Source of the DNA: Limosilactobacillus caecicola
GTDB taxonomy: Bacteria; Bacillota; Bacilli; Lactobacillales; Lactobacillaceae
Length of the DNA: 64,000 bases
Reading direction: 5' to 3'
Assembly (NCBI RefSeq): GCF_943192935.1
Contig: NZ_CALPCI010000002.1
Span: 372,001 to 436,000 of the forward strand
A model generated the notes under the pieces. The model was given only the letters and a program-made list of their open reading frames with translations. It was not told the DNA's origin and ran no database searches. Of the stretch, positions 1 through 7,948 are shown in pieces. The position numbers and the translations under genes are program-made. Positions within the stretch are counted from its first letter, which is position 1. Each line of letters begins with the position of its first letter.

Positions 1-959
<959 letters not shown>

Positions 960-981
960 GTTTTACGACTTCTGACCAACT

Positions 982-1019
982 AAAAAAGACGATGAATCAA
1001 ATGATTCATCGTCTTTTTT
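982..1019 (+). terminator. Intrinsic terminator of ldh
   Basis: A perfect 18-base inverted repeat (arms 982-999 and 1002-1019) with a two-base loop; the arms begin with A6 and end with T6, so it could work in both directions. It follows the ldh stop codon by about 20 bases and also faces the adhesin gene on the other strand. Confidence 0.93.
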
Positions 1020-1023
1020 AGTT

Positions 1024-1202
1024 GGCTCTTTGTCAATCAGGACTGGTAGCTGACTTTTCGTTTTGTTAACAAATTTAAGTGGCGTATTGATAGTAACATC
1101 CTGATTCGAAAATGGGCAAAATTACGGAATCCATAAGCGCTCCGCTGAAAACAAAAACAGAACCGATAGTTTTTGCCTATCAGTCCTGAATATTGCCGAG
1201 CC
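1024..1202 (-). mobile_element. Internally deleted ISL3-family element (relic)
   Basis: The two ends are imperfect inverted repeats. Read inward, the left end (from 1024) starts GGCTCTTTG and the right end (complement, from 1202) starts GGCTCGGCA; both then share a TCAGGACTGRTAG block. Inside, the minus strand from 1138 to 1037 encodes a 33-residue tail beginning AYGFRNF and ending in a stop, which matches the characteristic C-terminus of ISL3-family transposases. Nothing of the N-terminal or catalytic part is left, so the element cannot move by itself. No clear target duplication is visible. It sits between the ldh terminator and the adhesin stop codon. Confidence 0.75.
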
Positions 1203-1218
1203 CCTTTTAAGAAGCTAA

Positions 1219-4200
1219 TTAGTTACGACGACGCTTCTTACCGAGGCCAAGCCCAGTTAGAAGGGCTCCTAATAAACCTAAAGCACCGAATGAAGCATCC
1301 TTATTGTCAGTATTACCAGTTTGTGGTAACTTGCCAGCCTTAGCTGGTTGCGCTGGAGTTGTAGCCTGCTGGTTTGACGTTACCGTTTCGACTGGTGCCC
1401 CTGGTTGAGTAGGTTGACCCGGAGCTGTAGGGTCAACCGGATGATCAGGAGTTGTTGGTTGATCTGGCATTGGGTTTCCCTGTGGGGTCGACTTTTGTGC
1501 GTAGTAGATCGTGTATTCTTGATCAGCACCATTCTGTACTGTATCTTGAATTTCCTCCGCAGGAACTATTTCTCCATCAACTGCTGGTCCATTTTCACTA
1601 TTTCTTTCAGCACTTACTCGAACCCAGTCACCAGGCAAAAGTCCATCAGTAATTTCTGGTACATTGACTTGAGCAAAATCAGTGCTGCCATCTGATACTT
1701 TCCAAGCCTTAGCATTTTCGGCATCTTGACCTGTTAAAACATCCTTAACGACGGTAACATCTTGGCCATTACTATTCTTTACCGTCTTAACGCTAACAAC
1801 ATTACCGTTGCCATCAGTATAGTAGTTTTGAACAAAAGTTACACTTTCGACTGGAATGTCTTTAAGCAAAATTTGACCATCAACTGTCTTAAAGTGAACA
1901 ACACGGTTCACTGTCTTGCTATTAGAGTTTTCATGTGCTTCTTGGTAGTAAACCAAAGTTACATCAGGTGCCGTGTATTGGGTCTTATCTTGGCTGCTTT
2001 GAGTATAACCATTCCACTCACCATTGATAGTTGTTGGCGCTGGAACTAAACTTTCCGAAGCAGTATCAAACTTAATCCAATCACCCTTTAAAGCGCCGTC
2101 GGTAACTTCAATCGTATCTTGACCGGTAATCTGATTGGTGCTGTCGGTTGGCTCTAATACTGCGTTAAATTTAGCGCCATCTTTAGCTGTCCAAGTAATT
2201 GGAGCGGCAGCCTGCGTACCATCTACAATGTAAAGAATGTTACCATTAGCATCCTTCATCACATTGCCGTTAGCGTCTTTGGCTTCACCTTTTACTGCAA
2301 CAGGATTACCATCAATATCACCATAAAATTCACTACTAGTGTAAGTTACCGTTTGCTTAATCGGATCAGCTAAAGTTGGTGTGCCTTCACGATCTGCAAC
2401 AAAATTAATATTTCTTGTTACCGTTTGGGTAGCTGTCTGCAGAGTTGCAGTACGAACTAACTTAATAACACGGTGTAAAACATTTAACTTGTGACCATCG
2501 TTTTCCGTAGTACTAGAATCTTTAGTCCAAACCTTGTCCTTATCGTAGGATAGGTCATCATCATCTGCGCTTACAAAAGCGTAACCATTGGCAAGATATG
2601 CGTTTAATACATCTTGATAGTTTAAGGTAGTTAAGCCATTAATTGCATTGTTAGCCTTTGTTGCATGTGAATCAGTGGTCAAAGCGCCTTGCTTAGTGTA
2701 GTCACCTGCTTGGTAGCTATACTTAGTGTCAGTTCCCTGATAAGTATCAGTGGTCTTTAATTGCAACGTGTCAACATCATTATCAGATTCTTGACGTGTT
2801 ACAAAGTCATTATTAGAACTTTGCCAAGTAAGTTCGGGCGCATTAAAGTTTGATAAGTTAATCGCCTTATCTTCACCATCAGTAACATCTTCAAAAGTTA
2901 CTACAACTGGTTGGTTGTGATAGTAAGTGATATAAACTGTTGGTGGATTATGGGTGGCTTTTCGACCATTTACAAATCCGTATACCGTACTTATTCCATA
3001 AGTACCTACTTCGCCAAAAGCAGTCCCAGTTTTAGCAACATCGCCTTCAGTAGTGGTCCATGCCCCATCTTCAACAGCTGTGTCGACCTTTTCACCATCA
3101 AATTGAATTGGAAAGGCATTATTAGTAGCAGTACCCTGTGAGTTCATACCATAAATTTGACCAGTGACGGGATTATATATTCTTGGAGTTACATAGCGCC
3201 AAGCAATTTTATTTACATCACTTTTTGGTGCACCGGGAATCGTTGAGGTTTTACTGTTAACTTCTTCAATTGATACTTGCGTGGCCGCCTCATTCTTAGG
3301 GTTGCCATCCAAACCATCATAAACGATTGATAAGGAGGTACGAGCACTAAGCTTACTAGTAGAATCCACGGCATAACCAATCTTGTCTTCTTGCTTAAAA
3401 GTAGCAGTGTCGCCATCGCCATAATACTTCTTAAATTCAATTTGACGCTTAAATGTTTCCCAGTCATTAAGCGCAATCATCTTGCTATAACCGGGATCAA
3501 TTAAATTAACAATGTAATTATCATTGTCTTGTTGAATCTCACCTAAAGTATATCCGGCTAACGGAAATTCTTTTGCTTTTTTAGCAAGCCAAGCCTCATA
3601 TTGATCTTTTAAAGCGCCTGTTCCGTCTGCATCGGTTCTAGCATCTTGATCAGCAGAATATTGGAGAAGAAGGGGTGATTGGTTAACATATGCCCCTGTG
3701 TTTTCATCAATTTTATCTTGAATCGCATTATCTTTATCAATTTCTGCTTGAACGGCCGCTTGAACAGTCTGGCCATCTGCTAAATCAAGGCTAGCTTCCC
3801 AAGTCTTGCCAGATAAAACGATTTCACCATTATCCTTTTTAATATCCGCCGTATGATAAGTTACTTGAACTTGCTGACTGCTCTCACTAGCCGAAGCTGA
3901 ACTAGCGGCTGGTTCTTGAGACTGCGAACTTGATGCAGCAGTCGTTCCTGCCTGAGCAGTAGCAACCGCTTGCTTTTCCGTTGATGAATCGTTTTGCGCT
4001 TCAGTTGGTTGAGTAACAGCTAGTTGATTATTAGTTGTTGCTTCTACTGAGTTATCAGTTGAATTGACATCACTATCAGCGTGAACGACGGTGGCTCCCC
4101 CCGACTAAAAAGGTTGTCCCTAAAAGCACGGACGCCACACCGACCGAGAGTTTGCGAATTGCGAACCGTTGTCGTTGTGGTGTCATCTTTTTTTGAATTT

Positions 4201-4222
4201 CTTGTGCATTATTTCTAGACAT
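1219..4222 (-). pseudogene. LPXTG-anchored YSIRK/mucin-binding-type surface protein, frameshifted in signal peptide
   Basis: Cell-wall adhesin of about 1000 residues if the frame is restored. Translation should start at 4222 behind a GGGGGAAG ribosome site and gives a YSIRK-type signal (FAIRKLSVGVASVLLG) typical of sortase substrates. The frame breaks at a run of six C (4097-4102; G on the coding strand). Removing one base restores FLVGGATVVHAD and an open frame all the way to the stop at 1219. The body has an Ala/Ser/Thr-rich N-terminal part, then repeats of the MucBP/Mub B2 type ending in motifs such as VTLVYYQ and EYTIYYAQ. A proline-rich wall-spanning stretch, LPQTG, a hydrophobic segment and a KKRRRN tail close the protein. 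As written the product stops after about 40 residues. It could be a true pseudogene, a phase-variable gene or a sequencing error in the homopolymer. Confidence 0.88.
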
Positions 4223-4272
4223 TGAGCTTCCCCCTTAATATCTCAAATAAATTTATTCATTTAACGTTACAT

Positions 4273-4301
4273 ATTATAATAAATAATAAACTAAATTTCA
4301 A
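4273..4301 (-). promoter_or_regulatory. Promoter of the adhesin gene
   Basis: On the minus strand a TTGAAA box (4301-4296), a 17-base spacer and a perfect TATAAT (4278-4273) lie about 50 bases before the start codon. The match to the sigma-A consensus is strong, which suggests that the locus is still transcribed despite the frameshift. Confidence 0.8.
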
Positions 4302-4524
4302 AGTTTAGTCACATAATTATCAAAGTATGTTCAAAGCATGATGTTAAGCAATTCAACTATAAAATGACTAATAAAATTTACAATTAAAAGCTGCTTGTTC
4401 AATTAACTAAAGAAGCAAATTGCTTCTCTTATTACCCGATATGTACACCGCGATTCTTATTTGTATCATTACCCTGATGGAAACATGGGTGGTCTACGAA
4501 CTTTACAATGCGCGTGAATATGCA
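4302..4524. other. Gene-poor stretch between adhesin promoter and capA terminator
   Basis: AT-rich DNA with one small perfect hairpin (AGAAGCAA, one base, TTGCTTCT; 4411-4427). After that comes a more GC-balanced 100-base piece which could encode a short hydrophobic peptide from a TTG at 4420. That frame runs straight through the terminator hairpin at 4525-4560 and I see no convincing ribosome site or family, so I do not call a gene. The GC-balanced piece may be a leftover of a lost gene. Confidence 0.5.
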
Positions 4525-4560
4525 GAAAAAAGCTACCAACCATTGTTTAAGTTGGTAGCT
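4525..4560 (-). terminator. Terminator of the metQ-like/capA-like operon
   Basis: Inverted repeat AGCTACCAAC / GTTGGTAGCT (4531-4540 and 4551-4560), followed on the minus strand by a run of T (4525-4531 on the plus strand as A). It lies about 40 bases after the stop of the CapA-like gene. Confidence 0.88.
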
Positions 4561-4598
4561 AAAGAGAGTTGCTATTCAAAAATTGATGAGAAAGCGAG

Positions 4599-5912
4599 TT
4601 AATTTTTAAATTTTAATTCATGCGTCGTCCCATCATACGTAAATTGGCTACTAAGTTTCTGCAAACGTTCAATTACCAGCTGAGCCTGTTGCTCATCAGC
4701 TAAAACTGGAATCCCGCGGTTCAAATTCCGCTGATCCTGCATCCGCAAATCGGTCGGGTACAGGTAATAGTGTGGCCCATCTGTTTTAAGCTCAATCTGG
4801 ACTAAGGCGCCTTGTGAAAAGACCGGATCCCCATTAAAACCAACAAAGTGACCTGCTTGATCCTGGGCTCTGGAACCATGTAACGCTGATGGAACTGAAT
4901 TGGTCGGCAGATGGTATTCTGCATACATCTCCGGGGGAATCAATGATTCGCCAGCCTCAAATTCCATTAGAAAACTGCCTAAATTATAGAAAATGGGCTT
5001 ACCATGATAATGCTCGATCCCCCGGAGAAAATGTGCACCGTGCCCAACAAAAACATCCGCCCCCGCGTCAATAATTTCGTGAGCCGCCGTTTTAACAAAC
5101 TGAGCCGGTTCATCAGCGTACCAGTTTTCCGCCACCCCCTCGTGAGTATGCAAATCAAAAATGACATAATCAGCCCGCCGCCGTGCATCTGCTAGTTGCT
5201 TTTTAATCACTGTTAAATCATGCTGGTTAACCGTGGTTTTAACGTAATTCTGGTTTCCCTTTTCAATGAGGAGTTTTTCTTGGTACATCGAACCCAGGTA
5301 CAACTGGTTGTTGGGAAGCTTGTCCCAACGTTCGATTGCCGTCCCAATGGATTGGCTTCTTGCCGTGCCCAATTCCTGGTTAATGCGTTGCAGTTGCGTG
5401 AATTTTTCTGGGTCAACCACGTAGGTACGCTGCCAACGTAACGGATTCACCCCCGGACGAGCCGCGACACCATTACCTGCGTTGCTTGCCAAGAACACTT
5501 CTGACCGGGTCGTGGTTGCCGACACAATGGCAACCCTGAGATTTGGTAAGTCGATAAAACGTGGCTTAATTGCCTCATCATAAGACCGGCCAATTCCTAA
5601 CGGCTCAATCCCAGCGTTGGTAGCCGCTCGGTAGGTATCCAGGATTCCTTGAATGCCGAAATCTCCCGAATGGTTATTGGCGAAGTTAATGAGGTTAAAA
5701 CCTAAATTGGTTAGCTCAGCGATGCGGTTGGGTGCTACGGCAGTGGTATAACCACGACCGGCTGCTGGCGCCGTCGTACTGCGCGGAGTAGTAAACTCAG
5801 CGTTCGTAAAATTGATCTGGGCTGCATCCAATATTGTAATGATTGCGGGATCCAACCGTTGGTTCAGATTTGTACTCGAAAACAGACTATCGCCGGTTAA
5901 TGTAATTTTCAT
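4599..5912 (-). CDS. CapA-family (PGA_cap) metallophosphatase-fold protein
   Basis: 437 residues belonging to the CapA/PgsA family, whose founding members take part in poly-gamma-glutamate capsule synthesis and which has a calcineurin-like metallophosphoesterase fold. Visible family motifs are GDS (7-9), NNHSGDFG (79-86), LHTHEG (254-259), GHGAHFLRG (290-298) and FYNLGSF (308-314). The His and Asp residues in them are the expected metal ligands. Unlike capsule CapA proteins there is no N-terminal membrane anchor or signal peptide, so a cytoplasmic enzyme is likely. No capB/capC-like ligase genes are nearby. It starts 12 bases after the stop of the MetQ-like gene, so the two are almost certainly one operon, controlled by the leader described at 6823-6989. 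The protein contains no cysteine. The substrate is unknown. Confidence 0.85.
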   Translation of the reverse strand: MKITLTGDSLFSSTNLNQRLDPAIITILDAAQINFTNAEFTTPRSTTAPAAGRGYTTAVAPNRIAELTNLGFNLINFANNHSGDFGIQGILDTYRAATNAGIEPLGIGRSYDEAIKPRFIDLPNLRVAIVSATTTRSEVFLASNAGNGVAARPGVNPLRWQRTYVVDPEKFTQLQRINQELGTARSQSIGTAIERWDKLPNNQLYLGSMYQEKLLIEKGNQNYVKTTVNQHDLTVIKKQLADARRRADYVIFDLHTHEGVAENWYADEPAQFVKTAAHEIIDAGADVFVGHGAHFLRGIEHYHGKPIFYNLGSFLMEFEAGESLIPPEMYAEYHLPTNSVPSALHGSRAQDQAGHFVGFNGDPVFSQGALVQIELKTDGPHYYLYPTDLRMQDQRNLNRGIPVLADEQQAQLVIERLQKLSSQFTYDGTTHELKFKN

Positions 5913-5924
5913 TCAGCAGCCCTC

Positions 5925-6782
5925 CTACTTTAAATAGCTCAATGGTTTGTTGACTTCGACCTTTCCAGGAAACTTCTTTTGAATGTACTTTTGAATTTGC
6001 CGGTTGTGATAAAGCTTAACCAATTTCTTGTAAGTCTTGTTATTAGCGTTTTTCTTCGCCGTTGCGATGACATTCACATTTGCCTTCGTGTTTTGGTTTA
6101 ACTTTTCATGGTAAATTGATTGCTTAAAGACGTTTAAACCAGCTGATTGAGCAGTGTTATTGTCAATGACCACGGCAGCCACCCCATTATCTTTTAGTAA
6201 ACTTGGGGTTTGGGTCGACGTGATGGTCTTGATATGCAGGTTCTTCGGGTTCGACGTAATATCGTTTGGGGTAACTAATGTGTTAGCATTGTGCTTCTTC
6301 AGCTTGATCAACCCAGCAGACTCTAAGAGTTTGAGGCCTCGACTTTCCGCCGCTGCATCGTTCGCAATGGCGATCGTAGATCCGTTGGGAATACTCTTGA
6401 CCGACTTATATTGGCCAGAGTACAGACCCATTGGTTGGATATAGGTTGTCCCCAACGCGGCCAGCTTTTCCTTGCTCGATTTATTAAAGGTCGTGTAATA
6501 TGCGTAGGACTGAAAGGCGTTCACGTCGACCTTGCCTTCGGCAGTCGCCTTATCTAGTGAGGCCGAATCGGTAAAATCCTTCACCTCAATTTTTAAGCCA
6601 GCCTTTTTCGCAGCCTTACTTTTGGCGATATATTGCCAAACTTGGGTGTCCGTCCCTTGGGAACCCAACGTAATCGTCTGTTCAGATTGACGGTGAGCAA
6701 AAGAATAGGTACCCCCGCCCAATAACAGAATTACTAGAATCACAATTGTCCAAATAATGCCCCGGTGTTTTCTTCTTTTCAT
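5925..6782 (-). CDS. MetQ/NlpA-family substrate-binding protein with membrane anchor instead of lipobox
   Basis: 285 residues. After a basic start (MKRRKHR) comes one hydrophobic helix (about 9-27). The rest matches the MetQ/NlpA family of amino-acid-binding proteins, for example VDVNAFQSYAYY, GLYSGQYKSVKSIPNG, DAAAESRGLKLLESAGLI and VVIDNNTAQSAGL. Known MetQ proteins are lipoproteins that deliver methionine to the MetNI ABC transporter. This one has no cysteine at all, hence no lipobox, and would be held by an uncleaved helix or released. No ATPase or permease is adjacent; the partner gene is the CapA-like one. So it may be an orphan binding protein serving a transporter encoded elsewhere, or something other than import. 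Methionine as ligand is only an inference from the family. Confidence 0.85.
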   Translation of the reverse strand: MKRRKHRGIIWTIVILVILLLGGGTYSFAHRQSEQTITLGSQGTDTQVWQYIAKSKAAKKAGLKIEVKDFTDSASLDKATAEGKVDVNAFQSYAYYTTFNKSSKEKLAALGTTYIQPMGLYSGQYKSVKSIPNGSTIAIANDAAAESRGLKLLESAGLIKLKKHNANTLVTPNDITSNPKNLHIKTITSTQTPSLLKDNGVAAVVIDNNTAQSAGLNVFKQSIYHEKLNQNTKANVNVIATAKKNANNKTYKKLVKLYHNRQIQKYIQKKFPGKVEVNKPLSYLK

Positions 6783-6822
6783 TTCGCTATGTCCTCTCTA
6801 AATTTAAATTGTTAACTAAAAC

Positions 6823-6854
6823 AAAAAAGACCGACCATGGATTCATGGTCAGCC
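6823..6854 (-). terminator. Leader terminator (attenuator) ahead of metQ-like gene
   Basis: On the minus strand GGCTGACCATG, loop AATC, CATGGTCGGTC form an 11-bp stem (two G-U pairs) followed by T6. It lies downstream of the promoter at 7010-7042 and upstream of the metQ-like start at 6782, so transcripts must read through it to express the operon. Its 5' arm can also pair with the leader segment at 6926-6914 (see leader entry), which would prevent the terminator from forming. Confidence 0.82.
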
Positions 6855-6889
6855 AGTGATAAATGTGGTGGTGATTTAATGTGTTTTAA

Positions 6890-6976
6890 CTAGTATGCAA
6901 CACAAAAATCCCCAACTGAAACCATGTCAGTTCGGTTCTGCTTTTGCATACAGTTACACATCGTAAACTTATTCAT
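6890..6976 (-). CDS. 28-residue Met/Cys-rich leader peptide (putative)
   Basis: A short frame with an ATG at 6976 preceded by AAGGGAG at about 8 bases, a good ribosome site. The peptide has four Met and three Cys in 28 residues, with the cluster MCNCM at residues 6-10, a later Met at 18 and Cys at 25. It ends 36 bases before an intrinsic terminator that precedes a gene of the methionine-binding-protein family. This is the layout of a translated leader that senses charged tRNA by ribosome stalling, as in trp and his operons. That it is translated, and that Met or Cys is the signal, is inference. Confidence 0.55.
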   Translation of the reverse strand: MNKFTMCNCMQKQNRTDMVSVGDFCVAY

Positions 6977-6989
6977 GGTTTCAGCTCCC
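6893..6989 (-). promoter_or_regulatory. Structured attenuator leader with competing stems
   Basis: Order on the minus strand: A (6986-6974, AGCTGAAACCATG, covering the ribosome site end and start codon of the leader ORF), B (6951-6944, GTATGCAA), A' (6926-6914, CATGGTTTCAGTT), B' (6900-6893, TTGCATAC), then the terminator. A pairs with A' over 13 bp (one G-U). B pairs with B' over 8 bp. A' can alternatively pair with the terminator 5' arm over 11 bp with a two-base bulge. A:A' and A':terminator-arm are mutually exclusive, so A' is a natural antiterminator. B:B' interleaves with A:A' and could make a pseudoknot. I recognise no known riboswitch class in it. Confidence 0.6.
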
Positions 6990-7009
6990 TTCGTTTTTGT
7001 AATAGTATG

Positions 7010-7042
7010 GTTATAGATTAACAGATGCTTAAAAGATGTCAA
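7010..7042 (-). promoter_or_regulatory. Promoter of the attenuated metQ-like/capA-like operon
   Basis: A perfect -35 box TTGACA (7042-7037 on the minus strand). The best -10 candidate is TAATCT (7020-7015, 16-base spacer); TATAAC (7015-7010) has a longer spacer of 21. The leader ORF begins about 35 bases further on. Confidence 0.6.
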
Positions 7043-7167
7043 CAGTTTTTCTAATTATTTTTTAACCTTAATTTCAAACTATCCGGGGGATCGCTCACAA
7101 ACGGCCACCAAGGCGTAATTCATGAATTTCACTTTCCATAATTAGTAATTTAATGGTAGCATATTAG

Positions 7168-7173
7168 TATAAT
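7168..7173 (+). promoter_or_regulatory. -10 box ahead of the small gene and mscL
   Basis: TATAAT about 30 bases before the start at 7205. No good -35 box is seen at the right distance, so this is a partial promoter call. Confidence 0.5.
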
Positions 7174-7204
7174 CAATACATTAGTGATAAAGGAGCAATT
7201 ACTC

Positions 7205-7399
7205 ATGAGCAAGTCAAATCAAGAATTAGCCGTTGAATTAACAATCGCGATGTTAGAACACAACGCGAGCGTCAAGAACCATAGCGAAGACCCAACTGTG
7301 AAAAAACTAACCAGCGCTGTCGCCGTGGGCCAAAACTACAAGTACATCCTGGGAGTTTTGGACAATGAGATCGACCCCTTCCAAACCAAAAAAGGATAA
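7205..7399 (+). CDS. Small conserved-looking protein of unknown function
   Basis: 64 residues beginning MSKSNQELAVELT. I chose the ATG at 7205 because AAAGGAG lies 9 bases upstream; a GTG at 7184 would place the ribosome site inside the coding region. The peptide is soluble, helical in character, with a DPTVKKL segment in the middle and ending FQTKKG. No family recognised. It is followed after 6 bases by mscL and probably shares its transcript, but no link to mechanosensing is evident. Confidence 0.75.
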   Translation: MSKSNQELAVELTIAMLEHNASVKNHSEDPTVKKLTSAVAVGQNYKYILGVLDNEIDPFQTKKG

Positions 7400-7405
7400 T
7401 CACCA

Positions 7406-7786
7406 ATGATTAAGGAATTTAAAGAATTTATTAGCCGCGGCAACGTTGTCGACATGGCCGTCGGGGTCATCATCGGGGCTGCTTTTACTGCCATCGTAAC
7501 TTCCCTGGTCAATAACCTGATTAACCCCTTGATTGGTCTTTTCGTGGGTCGGATCGACCTTTCCAACTTGGTTTTAAAAGTCGGTGGCACCACCTTTAAG
7601 TATGGTTCATTCATCAATGCAATCATTAACTTCTTGATTATCGCCTTCGTTGTCTTTTTAATCGTCAAAGCATTGAATAAGCTAATGCCAAAAAAGCCTA
7701 AGGAAGAGGAAAAGCCAGCCCAACCGACTGCCGAAGAATCTTTAGCAAAGATCGTCAAGATGTTGGAAGAACAACAAAAGCAGTAA
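7406..7786 (+). CDS. mscL: Large-conductance mechanosensitive channel MscL
   Basis: 126 residues, normal family length. MscL is a homopentameric inner-membrane channel that opens under extreme membrane tension and releases solutes during hypo-osmotic shock. The N-terminal amphipathic helix ([13 protein letters not shown]) is followed by the first transmembrane helix with the family pattern [19 protein letters not shown] periplasmic-side loop, a second helix (about 70-92, [20 protein letters not shown]) and a charged C-terminal helical bundle come after. Starts 6 bases after the small gene. Confidence 0.96.
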   Translation: MIKEFKEFISRGNVVDMAVGVIIGAAFTAIVTSLVNNLINPLIGLFVGRIDLSNLVLKVGGTTFKYGSFINAIINFLIIAFVVFLIVKALNKLMPKKPKEEEKPAQPTAEESLAKIVKMLEEQQKQ

Positions 7787-7833
7787 ATTACCTCGTAATT
7801 GATGGTTAATTCGCTCTATTACGAGCTCAAGTA

Positions 7834-7862
7834 TTGACTTTACTGTTATTTTCTGTGATAAT
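7834..7862 (+). promoter_or_regulatory. Promoter of the abiF-associated small RNA
   Basis: TTGACT (7834-7839), a 17-base spacer and GATAAT (7857-7862). Transcription would begin near 7869, about 80 bases before the AbiF-like start codon. Confidence 0.75.
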
Positions 7863-7868
7863 TAAGCT

Positions 7869-7930
7869 AATCAATTGAAATGGTCAGCTTAAGACCGACT
7901 AAGCGGGTGTACATACACCTGCTTTTTTAT
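7869..7930 (+). ncRNA. Candidate AbiF-associated small RNA
   Basis: A transcript of about 60 nt bounded by a strong promoter and an intrinsic terminator. The terminator stem is AGCGGGTGTA (7902-7911) with TACACCTGCT (7914-7923), loop CA and a T-run. Just before it, GGTC/GACC and GCTTA/TAAGC can form short, mutually overlapping pairs. A conserved structured RNA upstream of abiF genes (the abiF RNA motif) is known and is reported to act as the RNA partner of these HEPN proteins. Position and architecture here fit, but I could not check the covariance model. The AbiF-like gene starts 19 bases after the terminator, so readthrough would feed the gene. Confidence 0.55.
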
Positions 7931-7948
7931 TTTTAAGGAAGTGATCAA

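Noticed and set aside
1219-3480. Treating the large minus-strand frame as a complete 753-residue protein starting at 3480
   Set aside because: No ribosome site at 3480, no signal peptide, and the true YSIRK start lies upstream at 4222 in a frame one base off.
4420-4602. A 60-codon hydrophobic frame starting with TTG
   Set aside because: It runs through a good terminator hairpin of the opposite operon, has a poor ribosome site and no similarity I can name; noted only as a possible relic.
6783-7042. Calling the leader a SAM riboswitch (S-box, SMK) or a T-box
   Set aside because: None of the conserved cores of these classes is visible, in particular no T-box sequence and no S-box kink-turn pattern; only competing stems and a short ORF.
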